Under the pieces are notes generated by a model. It was not told where the DNA came from and ran no database searches. It worked only from the letters and a program-made list of their open reading frames with translations. The position numbers and the translations under genes were made by a program. 25,596 bases of DNA from an uncultured Blautia sp. (lineage in GTDB: Bacteria; Bacillota; Clostridia; Lachnospirales; Lachnospiraceae). Positions within the stretch are counted from its first letter, which is position 1. Every line of letters starts with the position of its first letter. The stretch is from the NCBI GenBank assembly GCA_934408705.1, contig CAKRVL010000030.1:1-25596 (forward strand), in the 5' to 3' direction. Positions 7,437 to 15,961 of the stretch are shown in pieces.

Positions 7437-8975
7437 ATGTATAGGGCAGAGGAAATTAAAAACAAAATAAGATCAAGACAATGGAATAAAGAGGATGTTG
7501 CCGGATGTGTGGATGAATTGAAGAAGCTTTCGGCGCTTACGGAATATGTAGACGAGATTTATGTGATCAGCTACAGTATTTTCACCTGTAATTACCGCGA
7601 ATATGCCTATCCTATGATTGAAATCTGCCGAGAGGCGGGGCTGCATCTGGAGCGTTCTAAGGAGAAAACACAGCTATACCTGGCACTTGTACGCCTTTAT
7701 TTTTGCCTTGGCTTTCCGCCTAAAATCGTGGAATATGGGCTGAAATATGCTAATTCAGGCTATACCTTAAGGGAACCTTTGAAATCTGTATATAATACTA
7801 TCGTAGCGGCATTTTCAGATTGCGGCCTTTACGAAGAAGCAGATATCTACCTGGAGAAGATGATGGATATTTCAAGACTGGATCCATGTGCTCCGGATAC
7901 GGATTTCTGGTCTTCTGATATTCTGAATGAACTGGTATATTATGACAGTAAGGTTTATGTGATGATCGGAATGGGTAACCTGGAAGGTGCGGAGTCAGCT
8001 GCCAGAGGAATGCAGGAGGTTTTATCAGGAAAAGATATTCCTGAGGATGGAAGAGAATTTTTCCTGCTTCAGAAGGAGTTTACAGATATGTATCTGCGTC
8101 TGCATCAGCAGGAAAATAAGGCTTTGATCGCAGAGGAATTTAATTCCTATATGAAGAAGATGGAGGCAGGAGAAGGAGCCAGAGATACATTAAGCTTTTG
8201 TGTCTGTTATTTTGCGGAATTTCTTCAGGTCATGGCCGAGGAGGAACGATGGGATGATGTTGTCCGTATCGGTACCTATATCCGTAACGCTATGAATTTC
8301 AGTGGAAGCTTCTGCCCGGTTTATAAGGCCATGCGTACAGCTGCCTACAGAAGTGAGAAGGAAGAAATAAGGCAGAGGGCATCTGAGTTTGAAAGGCTGT
8401 ATATAAATGCACTGGAGCATGAGAAAGAGAATTATGACCAGATGGTATGGCTTCTGACGAAGGAGGAGCTCAGAATCGTTAACCTGAGAGAGTCTTTGGA
8501 AAGAGATACCCTTACCGGATGCCTGAATCGTGCCGCTTTTGATCGTAACAGCAGACGATTTATCAGGGATCATCGGGAGGGCAGCCTTGCTTTCATTGAC
8601 CTTGACTATCTGAAAGAGGTGAATGATTGTCATGGTCATGAGAATGGAGACAGATATCTGGCACATTTTGCAAAGAATATAAGCCGCGTTATACAGGCGG
8701 GGGATTTGTTGTACCGGTATGCCGGTGATGAATTTCTGATACTGTCATCTATGAAGGCCGATGAGCTTGAAAATAAAATGAAAGAGATTTTAGAAACTGC
8801 GCCGATTTGCTTTTCTATTAATGGACAAATACGGCATATCAGTTTTTCCTATGGCATCGTGGATTTCCAGGAAAAAGAAGGTAAAATTGCAGATATGGTG
8901 AAGGAAGCAGATCAAAGGATGTATCAGTGTAAAAAAAGAAATCACAGCCGCAGTGCAGAACGAGGCGAAAAATGA
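7437..8975 (+). CDS. Cytoplasmic diguanylate cyclase with helical (TPR-like) N-terminus and AGDEF loop
   Basis: 512 residues with no signal peptide or TM segment. Residues 1 to about 340 are helical pairs resembling degenerate tetratricopeptide repeats (for example SDCGLYEEADIYLEKMM), probably a protein-interaction or sensing scaffold. A short helical linker (EHEKENYDQMVWLL) leads to a GGDEF domain from about 355: RDTLTGCLNRAAFD, FIDLDYLKEVNDCHGHENGD, then AGDEF at 429-433 in place of GGDEF. Some AGDEF cyclases are active, and the metal-binding aspartates are kept, so activity is plausible. The inhibitory site is degenerate (QAGD instead of RxxD). The RBS aggag lies about 12 bases before ATG 7437. 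The stop overlaps the next gene's start (ATGA), implying translational coupling with the hybrid kinase. Confidence 0.85.
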   Translation: MYRAEEIKNKIRSRQWNKEDVAGCVDELKKLSALTEYVDEIYVISYSIFTCNYREYAYPMIEICREAGLHLERSKEKTQLYLALVRLYFCLGFPPKIVEYGLKYANSGYTLREPLKSVYNTIVAAFSDCGLYEEADIYLEKMMDISRLDPCAPDTDFWSSDILNELVYYDSKVYVMIGMGNLEGAESAARGMQEVLSGKDIPEDGREFFLLQKEFTDMYLRLHQQENKALIAEEFNSYMKKMEAGEGARDTLSFCVCYFAEFLQVMAEEERWDDVVRIGTYIRNAMNFSGSFCPVYKAMRTAAYRSEKEEIRQRASEFERLYINALEHEKENYDQMVWLLTKEELRIVNLRESLERDTLTGCLNRAAFDRNSRRFIRDHREGSLAFIDLDYLKEVNDCHGHENGDRYLAHFAKNISRVIQAGDLLYRYAGDEFLILSSMKADELENKMKEILETAPICFSINGQIRHISFSYGIVDFQEKEGKIADMVKEADQRMYQCKKRNHSRSAERGEK

Positions 8976-11900
8976 TTACCCGGGAAAATGTTATTCATTT
9001 TTATACAAAATATAAAGAGAATCTGAAGGCAGAGGATCAGATCCAGGAGGGGCTTCTGGAGGCAGAGGATCAGGAGGTATGGATCGAGAACCTTAAGAAT
9101 AAATCCAGGACTATGCGCCGTCTTTACATTGAGAATGAGGCGCTTCTGAATCTGTATATCCGTCCGTTTCTGGATGGAGAAGCCTGGATGGATGATGAGC
9201 TGGCAGAAGAATTTCTCCACCAGATCCGTATTGCCGATACTGAGGGCTTTGAGGATAATCCAGCCATGCTGGAGATATTGGAAATTCTGGATGGCTATTT
9301 TCAGAGAAATAATAATCTGGATTCCTATATCTGGACACTGAATCTTCTGGGAAATATGCACAACCGTCCCTTTTGCACCGAAGATGGCAAAAAAGGCATG
9401 GAATATTTCAAAAGACTGCGTGCGCTCACGCCACGATATTTTGAGATCAGTGATCCTGAGGTAAGAAAGAGGATTTTTTTCTCCTATTATAATCTGCCTG
9501 TTATCATTATGAATTTCAGTCTTGGAACGGCCAGTGAAATATTGCAGTACATTGATGAGGCACTGGCGTTTTATAATGATGAGAAAATACGCGCCCTGGA
9601 TGGAGAGCGGTTTGATTTTGATGGGATCATTAAAGAGCTGAATTATGATCTTCTGGGAAATTCTGTACTTCAATACTCCAAAAAGGAGATTGACCAGACT
9701 CTTCTTTCCCGTGCAGTAAAGGTGCTGGGAGAGTATTATGAGAGAGAGCTTGCGAAGAATCCCAACCCTTATGAAATGCTGGATGAGATTTATTGTAATT
9801 ACAAACTGAGCCAGTTTTATCTGGGCAAGCTTACCTGTACGGAGCTGCTGGAGGATTACAGGAGCTTCTGTGAATACAGCATGAAGAATGACAGCCTGGA
9901 CAGCCAGAAGGGTGTTGGTTTTTCTGACAGCCGTTATTTTCAGGTGGTGGTTAATCATCTGCCTACAATTCTGGAACTGATGGAGAAATATAAAGATGAA
10001 TATCACGGACGATCTGATATCCGGGAATTCTGCGTGTCAAATTATGTGCGTGTTATCAGAAGCCTGTCAAGAACTGAGAACGATACCTTTGTGAATGATG
10101 TAGTGTGGCGTTCTCTGGGGGAAATCCTGAAATATGCTTCAGAAGACGAAGTAAATACCCTTTTGCTTATGCAGATCATGGTAAGCCGTGACGAGAGCAC
10201 CGCCCTGCACAGTGCAATGGTGGAGCAGTTTGCCAGACGCATCCTGATCGGGGTGATTAAGAAGAAGCCGGAGCTTCTGATTGGGACCTTTGGATGTGAG
10301 AACGTGGTGGAGGTGCTGGAAAATCAGGAAAATATACTGGATTTTGTGTCTCAGGCGGCCTGGCTTCTGGATATTGGAATGATCCAGCTGGCATCCGTTG
10401 TGAATAAGCAGTCCAGGCAGCTGACTGCACGAGAGAAAGAGAATCTTATTCACCATGCAGCAGCTGGTGCCCAGTTCCTTGAGGATATTCCTTCCCTTTG
10501 TAAATACAGTGAAGCAGTTCTGGGCCATCACAAATCCTGGGATGGAAAAATGGGTTATCCGGCAGAGTTTGATAACAGTAAGTCCGAAATCCGTTTCCTT
10601 ATAGAAATATTACATATCAGTGACTGCCTGGATGCTGGAACGGATTTTGTAAGCCGAAGCTATAAGCAAAGAAAGAAGCTGCCTCAGATGCTTGAGGAGT
10701 TTCATAGGGGAAAGGGCTCTATTTATTGTCCGGAGCTTGTGGAGCTTCTTCAGGAGGATCAGAAGCTGCAGGGGGATCTGCAGTATCTGACAGGACCTGG
10801 CAGGATCAGAACCTGCTATTCTGTATATAGCAGGGCTGTGGATCAGAATGCGAAAGAAGGAATACACTTCCGGGTTGATATGGAGAGCTGGGATGAGAAA
10901 GAGGATCAGCAGATCAGTGATGGAGATACTATTCTTGATTTCCTCCATAAAAGCGGGGAGGAGAATCGTCAGCTTCTCGGAGCACTTGCAAAGAATTCGC
11001 TGATTATTTTGTATGTGGATATGCTGTCCGGAGAATATAAGGTTTCTTATCGTGGAAGCCGGAGAATGCTAGATGAAAAAATACCGGATGGACTTTATCC
11101 AGAATTTTTGAAACGGTATCTTGCGCCGAACATGGAGGTCTCTGACTGGGAGAAAATCCGTTTGAAAGTAAAGCTGTCAGAGCTTTCCCGTATATTTATG
11201 GAGCAGGATGGAAGCTACGAATGTGAGGGCCGGGTGAAGGTCAGAGGAATATACCGGTGGGTGCGCTTTCAGTTTATTTGTCTGGATGATGAGAATGCCA
11301 TGCCTACAATGATGACTGTGATCGCTACAGATGTGCAGGAGAGCCACAGCCGTAACGAGCAGATGATGAACAGCCTGAAGGATGCGTACAAGTCAGCTGA
11401 GGAGGCGAATAAGGCGAAGAGTGTGTTCCTTAGCAGTATGTCACATGATATCCGTACTCCTATGAATGGAATTCTGGGTATGACACAGATTGCCATGAAT
11501 CATCTGGATGAGCCGGAGCGAATTCTGGATTGTCTGAAAAAGATCGACAATTCCTCCAGACATCTTTTGGGGCTGATCAATGAAGTTCTTGATATGTCAA
11601 AAATCGAAAGTGGGGATGTAGCTCTTCAGGAGGAGCCACTGTATCTGACTAAGACTATGGAGATCATAGATGGTGTATGTCGTCCGATGGCTATGGAGAA
11701 GAAGCTTATTTTCGATATGGATATAGAAGGAATCCGTAACGACCATGTAATAGCAGATCCGGTAAGGCTTCGCCAGGTTCTGATCAATCTGATTTCAAAT
11801 GCAGTGAAATATACGCATGAGAATGGGCATGTGCTTGTAAAGGTCCTCCAGGGCAGCAGTCCTGTGACGGGAAAAGCGGGATATACCTTTATAATAAAGG

Positions 11901-12601
11901 ATGATGGAATCGGTATGTCAAAGTCCTTTCAGGAGAAATTATTCGAACCATTTTCCCGCGAGGATAACAGCATGACAAATGTGATTCAGGGAACCGGTCT
12001 GGGATTGTCCATTGCGAAGTCTATTATTATGCAGATGGGCGGTAATATTGAAGTGGAGAGCAGCTCTGGTGAGGGCAGTACCTTTATTGTAAAGCTGGAG
12101 CTTACACTGGTGGATGATGCCGGGCATGATAGAAGGATATCAGGAGCCGCAGACCGGGAAGGTGAAATACAGCGTGATCTGACATTCCTTAAGGGGCGCA
12201 GGATCATGCTTGCGGAGGATAATGCCCTGAACCAGGAAATTGCTTATGAGCTTTTGACTGAGCCCGGGCTTATTGTAGATACAGTGAAGAACGGACAGGA
12301 GGCGCTGGAGCTTTTGGCTGCACAGCCAGAGTATTTCTATGAGCTGATCTTTATGGATATCCAGATGCCTGTTATGAATGGCTATGAGGCTACGAAGCGG
12401 ATCCGGGCTGGGGAGAGCAGCTACTGGAAAAACATGCCGGTGATCGCCATGACTGCAAATGTTTTCCGTGAGGATGAATGTCGCGCTGCTGAGTGTGGAA
12501 TGAGCGGCTTCATAACGAAACCTATTGATATGGATGTGATTTATTCTGTGCTTGAAAAATGGCTTTCAGAGAATTACAAGGAATCCGGAAGCCTTTTATG
12601 A
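8972..12601 (+). CDS. Hybrid histidine kinase/response regulator with degenerate HD-GYP-like sensory region
   Basis: 1209 residues with no TM segment seen, so probably cytoplasmic. Residues 1 to about 395 are helical with no family recognised. Residues about 400-610 align by eye with HD-GYP c-di-GMP phosphodiesterases: H413 in STALHSAMVEQFA, LLDIGM at 465-470 where LHDIGK is expected, H495 in HHAAAGAQFL, HHKSWDGKMGYP at 519-530, D551, and GKGSIYCPELVELL. The HD histidine is Leu (L466), so catalysis is probably lost. A PAS-like region (about 650-785) follows. HisKA has SMSHDIRTPMNGI with H825 as phospho-acceptor. HATPase_c has NLISNAVKYT (939-948), DDGIGMS and GTGLGLSI. The receiver has E1082/D1083, D1129 and K1183. 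No output domain follows, so the phosphate must pass to a partner not seen here. It overlaps its neighbours on both sides by ATGA. Confidence 0.88.
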   Translation: MITRENVIHFYTKYKENLKAEDQIQEGLLEAEDQEVWIENLKNKSRTMRRLYIENEALLNLYIRPFLDGEAWMDDELAEEFLHQIRIADTEGFEDNPAMLEILEILDGYFQRNNNLDSYIWTLNLLGNMHNRPFCTEDGKKGMEYFKRLRALTPRYFEISDPEVRKRIFFSYYNLPVIIMNFSLGTASEILQYIDEALAFYNDEKIRALDGERFDFDGIIKELNYDLLGNSVLQYSKKEIDQTLLSRAVKVLGEYYERELAKNPNPYEMLDEIYCNYKLSQFYLGKLTCTELLEDYRSFCEYSMKNDSLDSQKGVGFSDSRYFQVVVNHLPTILELMEKYKDEYHGRSDIREFCVSNYVRVIRSLSRTENDTFVNDVVWRSLGEILKYASEDEVNTLLLMQIMVSRDESTALHSAMVEQFARRILIGVIKKKPELLIGTFGCENVVEVLENQENILDFVSQAAWLLDIGMIQLASVVNKQSRQLTAREKENLIHHAAAGAQFLEDIPSLCKYSEAVLGHHKSWDGKMGYPAEFDNSKSEIRFLIEILHISDCLDAGTDFVSRSYKQRKKLPQMLEEFHRGKGSIYCPELVELLQEDQKLQGDLQYLTGPGRIRTCYSVYSRAVDQNAKEGIHFRVDMESWDEKEDQQISDGDTILDFLHKSGEENRQLLGALAKNSLIILYVDMLSGEYKVSYRGSRRMLDEKIPDGLYPEFLKRYLAPNMEVSDWEKIRLKVKLSELSRIFMEQDGSYECEGRVKVRGIYRWVRFQFICLDDENAMPTMMTVIATDVQESHSRNEQMMNSLKDAYKSAEEANKAKSVFLSSMSHDIRTPMNGILGMTQIAMNHLDEPERILDCLKKIDNSSRHLLGLINEVLDMSKIESGDVALQEEPLYLTKTMEIIDGVCRPMAMEKKLIFDMDIEGIRNDHVIADPVRLRQVLINLISNAVKYTHENGHVLVKVLQGSSPVTGKAGYTFIIKDDGIGMSKSFQEKLFEPFSREDNSMTNVIQGTGLGLSIAKSIIMQMGGNIEVESSSGEGSTFIVKLELTLVDDAGHDRRISGAADREGEIQRDLTFLKGRRIMLAEDNALNQEIAYELLTEPGLIVDTVKNGQEALELLAAQPEYFYELIFMDIQMPVMNGYEATKRIRAGESSYWKNMPVIAMTANVFREDECRAAECGMSGFITKPIDMDVIYSVLEKWLSENYKESGSLL

Positions 12602-13980
12602 TTGATGAGGGAGTGATAGAGTTGAGCAGGAACAGATACGAAATTGATATGTGCAACGGAACTATTATGGATAAGCTGGTATCATTTGCGCTTCCACTTA
12701 TGGTTTCCGGAATATTGCAGCTGATGTTTAATGCGGTGGATATTATTGTGGTAGGACGGTTCTCTGGCAGCCAGGCACTGGCAGCTGTAGGATCTACCAC
12801 AGCTTTGATTAATATGTTTATTAACCTTTTTATTGGTATATCCCTTGGAGCCAATGTGCTGGCTGCCAGATTTTTTGCTGCAGGCAGAAGCAGAGAAATG
12901 TCTGAGACAGTGCATACAGCAGTTACATTTGCTCTTCTCAGCGGGCTTTTTATGGCTGTATTCGGGCTGGTTTTTTCCAGATTTGCACTGGAGCTTATGG
13001 GGACACCGGCAGATGTAATTGACCAGTCTGCCTTGTATATGAGGATTTATTTTCTGGGAATGCCATTTTTCATGCTTTATAATTATGGCGCAGCGATTCT
13101 TCGTGCAGTTGGAGATACCAAGCGTCCTCTTATGTATCTGATCGTGGCAGGTGTGACAAATGCATTGCTGAATATGTTCCTGGTAATTGTATTACATATG
13201 GGGGTGGCAGGTGTTGCTATTGCTACGGTGATTTCCCAGCTGATCTCCTGTTTTCTGGTGCTTCGGTGTCTGTATATGACGGATGGCAGCTATCAGCTTC
13301 GTTTTTCCAAATTATGTATCAGAAAGTATTATCTGGTGCAGATATTTCAGGTGGGTATCCCGGCTGGAATACAAAGTACGGTTATTAATTTTTCAAATGT
13401 GCTGCTGCAGTCATCTGTAAATTCCTTTGGCTCCATTGCCATGGCTGGATACACAGCTGCCAATAATATTCTGGGATTTTTGTATGCCTCTGTAAACGCT
13501 GTTACCCAGGCGTGTATGAGCTTCACCAGCCAGAATTATGGTGTGGGGAAATATAAGCGAATGGACAAGGTACTGCTGGATTGCGGTATACTTTCCTTCG
13601 TGATCGCTATTGTGCTGGGCTGCGGCTCTTATATATTTGGAGGAGAGGTACTTAAGATTTATACAGAGGATGCAGAGGTTATCCGTTGTGGTGTGGAGAT
13701 CCTTTCTATTACTACGGTGCCCTATTTCCTGTGTGGAATCATGGATCTGTTTCCCGGTGCCCTCCGCGGAATGGGGCATTCCGGTGTGCCTATGATCCTT
13801 TCTATTATCGGTACTGTTGGAACCAGAATTGTGTGGATATTCTTAGTGTTCCCACGGTACAGAAGCCTGTATACTCTTTTTATCTCTTATCCGGCGTCAT
13901 GGGCCATTACTATTGTGATGCAGGCGGTATGCTTCGTGTTCGTGAGACGTAAGGTGCACAGGCAGCTGAAGGGAATGTAA
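12598..13980 (+). CDS. MATE-family multidrug/metabolite exporter
   Basis: About 460 residues with 12 predicted TM helices in two MatE halves. The opening (IDMCNGTIMDKLVSFALPLMVSGILQLMFNAVDIIVVGRF, read in parts) is the typical start of clostridial NorM/DinF-like transporters that export drugs or metabolites using a cation gradient. The substrate cannot be told. Start choice: ATG 12598 overlaps the kinase stop as ATGA, matching the junction at 8972, and has ggaag 5 bases upstream. TTG 12622 (giving MSRNRYEIDMCNG) has a better Shine-Dalgarno sequence (gaggga) and fits the family N-terminus, so it is a real alternative. An in-frame ATG at 12559 lies deep inside the kinase and is unlikely. Position directly after a kinase suggests shared regulation, not necessarily shared function. 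Confidence 0.9.
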   Translation: MIDEGVIELSRNRYEIDMCNGTIMDKLVSFALPLMVSGILQLMFNAVDIIVVGRFSGSQALAAVGSTTALINMFINLFIGISLGANVLAARFFAAGRSREMSETVHTAVTFALLSGLFMAVFGLVFSRFALELMGTPADVIDQSALYMRIYFLGMPFFMLYNYGAAILRAVGDTKRPLMYLIVAGVTNALLNMFLVIVLHMGVAGVAIATVISQLISCFLVLRCLYMTDGSYQLRFSKLCIRKYYLVQIFQVGIPAGIQSTVINFSNVLLQSSVNSFGSIAMAGYTAANNILGFLYASVNAVTQACMSFTSQNYGVGKYKRMDKVLLDCGILSFVIAIVLGCGSYIFGGEVLKIYTEDAEVIRCGVEILSITTVPYFLCGIMDLFPGALRGMGHSGVPMILSIIGTVGTRIVWIFLVFPRYRSLYTLFISYPASWAITIVMQAVCFVFVRRKVHRQLKGM

Positions 13981-14001
13981 AGTCTGGAATTATAAAGAAA
14001 A

Positions 14002-14084
14002 TGTAACTGTTCAGAGCCAAGCAAAATTTCATAAAACAGGTGTAAAATGCGTAGCATTTTGGAGGTTGGCTCTGAACAGTTACA
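14002..14084. repeat. Inverted-repeat element: perfect 19-bp terminal arms with inner hairpin
   Basis: The arm tgtaactgttcagagccaa (14002-14020) is exactly reverse-complementary to 14066-14084. Between them, aaaatgc (14044-14050) and gcatttt (14054-14060) form a perfect 7-bp inner hairpin with a 3-base loop. There is no T run after the outer stem, and a separate terminator follows 24 bases later, so it is not simply the MATE terminator. It looks like a small non-autonomous mobile element (MITE/REP-like) or a structured RNA. No convincing target-site duplication was seen, and no second copy is in this window. Confidence 0.7.
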
Positions 14085-14107
14085 AGATAATAAGAATTAT
14101 AAAACAA

Positions 14108-14152
14108 GAGCCGGGAAGAGCGAAACGCTTGATCCTGGCTCCTTTTGTTCTT
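14108..14152. terminator. Bidirectional terminator between convergent MATE and M56 genes
   Basis: gagccggga (14108-14116) pairs with tcctggctc (14133-14141) with one wobble, and an inner agcg/cgct stem closes an AAA loop. The + strand continues with cttttgttcttt. On the - strand the hairpin is followed by ttgtttt, so it can serve both convergent transcripts. The remaining bases 14153-14281 contain no feature I can support, only a small direct repeat of gtgcggg near 14276-14293. Confidence 0.75.
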
Positions 14153-14281
14153 TCGCCCTGTGGTATTGGACGAAAGAGCATGATAATGGAAATGATATAA
14201 TTGAGTTATATTTTATTGATATTTTTTTCGCTTTTTAAATCCTCAGGAATGGATTACCAATGGTTATAGATTGTGCGGGTG

Positions 14282-15535
14282 TTATTTGTGCGGGCATTTT
14301 ACATATGTGGTTGTTTTGATTAATTCATCAAGTTCTACATGATTGCATTTTTTACACTTTCTTGCCTTGTAGGTACGGACAGTGCAGCCTCCGTCGCTCT
14401 TAGATTTATGTGCATCTGCGTAACCGGATTCAAAATCATGGATACATATAATTGCACGAGTACCAAGATCAGAATTGTCTAATGCTTCTACAGTACCATC
14501 AGGATAGGTAAAGAGTATTTGAGAATCTGTTAAAATATCATCAGAAGAAGCTTTTACGAAAGAAAGTTCATCGAAGGATTCTGTAACGTCAGTGTTATCA
14601 CGAGTTGTCTGCATTGGTGCATAGGCAAATGCTGTAGTTCCACTTAAAATCACAGAAGCCATTATAGCTGCAACAGTTCCAATTTTAGATGCTTTTCTAT
14701 TTCCTGTCATAATAAACTCCACTCTCCTTTTTATGGTGTATCGTTCCCCTAACAAATTATTTTTCCAGACTACAGGAACCTGTCTGTCCTTCGCGGAAAG
14801 ATTCACAAGAGCAGTTGCATAGGCTTTGCGCTCCTCTAAGGAAGAACCTGTGGTAGCGGCTTCGTCTGCAAGGTTTTCGGAAAAACCAGTGTAAAGCAAA
14901 AGTGTCAGCAGTGCTAACGGGTTAAAGAAATGAAGACAAATGACTAGCAAGCAGACCAATTTTACAGCTGAGTCATGGCAGCGCAGGTGGGAATACTCAT
15001 GCCGGAGTATCATCTCAGACAATCTGGAATCTTCAAGATCCTTTGGGGCAACAATAAAAGGTCTGAAGAATCCGATGGTATAAGGTGCTGGAACCTGAGG
15101 AGAAATGCGATATTCTACATCTCCGATCCCGGGTAAGAAGCAGGTTCTCGTTTCGGCAATCCTTTTAAGCTTTCGCGTGAGCCACTGGTATTTTATGATC
15201 TCGTAAATGCTGAAGCCGATCACCAAAAGTAGCCAGCATACTCCGATCACAAGAATCCAGTTGGACATCCAGACTGAGATTCCTCTATAAGAAATCGCTT
15301 CTTTATTATCAAAGTTCATAAAGTTGGAAATATTGACGATAGAATCAGTCTCTTCCAACACATCCGTAGGCATAAGATATTTCACCACCTGAAACGGGAA
15401 TAAATATCCCGCCAGACTCAGAAATACCAATTTCCGGCCAAGCCGGTAAGAAAAGTTTTTCCGTTGTATCAATAATAGCAATGAACAGAGTACCAGCGGC
15501 ACTGTTCCTGCTATGCTCATACAGATTAAAAGCAT
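14282..15535 (-). CDS. M56-family (BlaR1-like) membrane zinc metallopeptidase
   Basis: 417 residues. Three hydrophobic segments lie before the protease motif (about 3-23, 36-52, 91-111), then HEYSH at 179-183 (zinc ligands H179, H183, catalytic E180) and a further membrane region at 191-218. Downstream SENLADEAA (219-227) supplies the usual acidic third ligand region, and a last TM is at about 285-305. In BlaR1/MecR1 relatives this protease relays an outside signal by cleaving a cytoplasmic repressor. The C-terminal region after the last TM has no penicillin-binding sensor domain. It ends in a Cys/His-rich module (CxH near 370, then CKKCNH and KCPH) that could bind metal. It starts 9 bases after the stop of the small membrane protein, with gtgagg as RBS overlapping that stop. 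No BlaI gene is adjacent. Confidence 0.85.
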   Translation of the reverse strand: MLLICMSIAGTVPLVLCSLLLLIQRKNFSYRLGRKLVFLSLAGYLFPFQVVKYLMPTDVLEETDSIVNISNFMNFDNKEAISYRGISVWMSNWILVIGVCWLLLVIGFSIYEIIKYQWLTRKLKRIAETRTCFLPGIGDVEYRISPQVPAPYTIGFFRPFIVAPKDLEDSRLSEMILRHEYSHLRCHDSAVKLVCLLVICLHFFNPLALLTLLLYTGFSENLADEAATTGSSLEERKAYATALVNLSAKDRQVPVVWKNNLLGERYTIKRRVEFIMTGNRKASKIGTVAAIMASVILSGTTAFAYAPMQTTRDNTDVTESFDELSFVKASSDDILTDSQILFTYPDGTVEALDNSDLGTRAIICIHDFESGYADAHKSKSDGGCTVRTYKARKCKKCNHVELDELIKTTTYVKCPHK

Positions 15536-15544
15536 GCAAGTTCC

Positions 15545-15961
15545 TCACTTAAATTTGTCAATGAAATCCAGTAAATCCTTCTGATCCTTTTTACTGAGTG
15601 TTGAATCCTGGGCAAATGCACAGAGCAGACAGGTGATGGAATCTTTAAGCTTCCTGGACTTTCTGGAAGCGTCATCATGGAAATCACTGTAGCTGGACTG
15701 GTGAGACTCTCTTAGTTCTTCGAGAATATGCTGTAATAACTGATCTCTTTTCTCAATCTGATGTCTGAGCCATAAGCTGTGTGAAAAGAAACCAAAGGCC
15801 AGCAATGGAAATCCGAAGGACAATATGATAGCCTTCACCAGATAAAAGGTTGCAGCTGGCTGCTCTAAGGTTGGAATTCCATTTATCATGCAAATAAGCA
15901 GCCCGAATCCGGTAATGATCGTAAATACAATACCGAATATGATTAAAATTATTCTTTTCAT
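15545..15961 (-). CDS. Small two-TM protein of unknown function, first gene of the M56 unit
   Basis: 138 residues. Two hydrophobic segments (about 4-26 and 40-62) are followed by a charged, helical C-terminal tail (about 66-138, for example HQIEKRDQLLQHILEELRESH) that probably lies in the cytoplasm. I recognise no family. It is not a winged-helix BlaI/MecI repressor, although it occupies the place such a gene normally has beside an M56 peptidase. It has a strong RBS (gaggaggt, 4 bases before the ATG) and is followed after 9 bases by the peptidase gene, so the two are surely co-expressed. A weak -10-like TATAGT lies about 70 bases upstream, but no good -35 was found. It may be an accessory subunit, regulator or substrate of the peptidase; this is inference. 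Confidence 0.75.
   Translation of the reverse strand: MKRIILIIFGIVFTIITGFGLLICMINGIPTLEQPAATFYLVKAIILSFGFPLLAFGFFSHSLWLRHQIEKRDQLLQHILEELRESHQSSYSDFHDDASRKSRKLKDSITCLLCAFAQDSTLSKKDQKDLLDFIDKFK

Noticed and set aside
8942..10006. 354-codon antisense frame over the kinase N-terminus
   Set aside because: The kinase frame is continuous, has motifs and coupled starts; the antisense product is Ile/Gln/Leu-rich without a recognisable domain or RBS.
14047..14238. 63-codon + strand frame beginning inside the inverted-repeat element
   Set aside because: It crosses the right arm and the bidirectional terminator, so its codons are dictated by those structures; no RBS.
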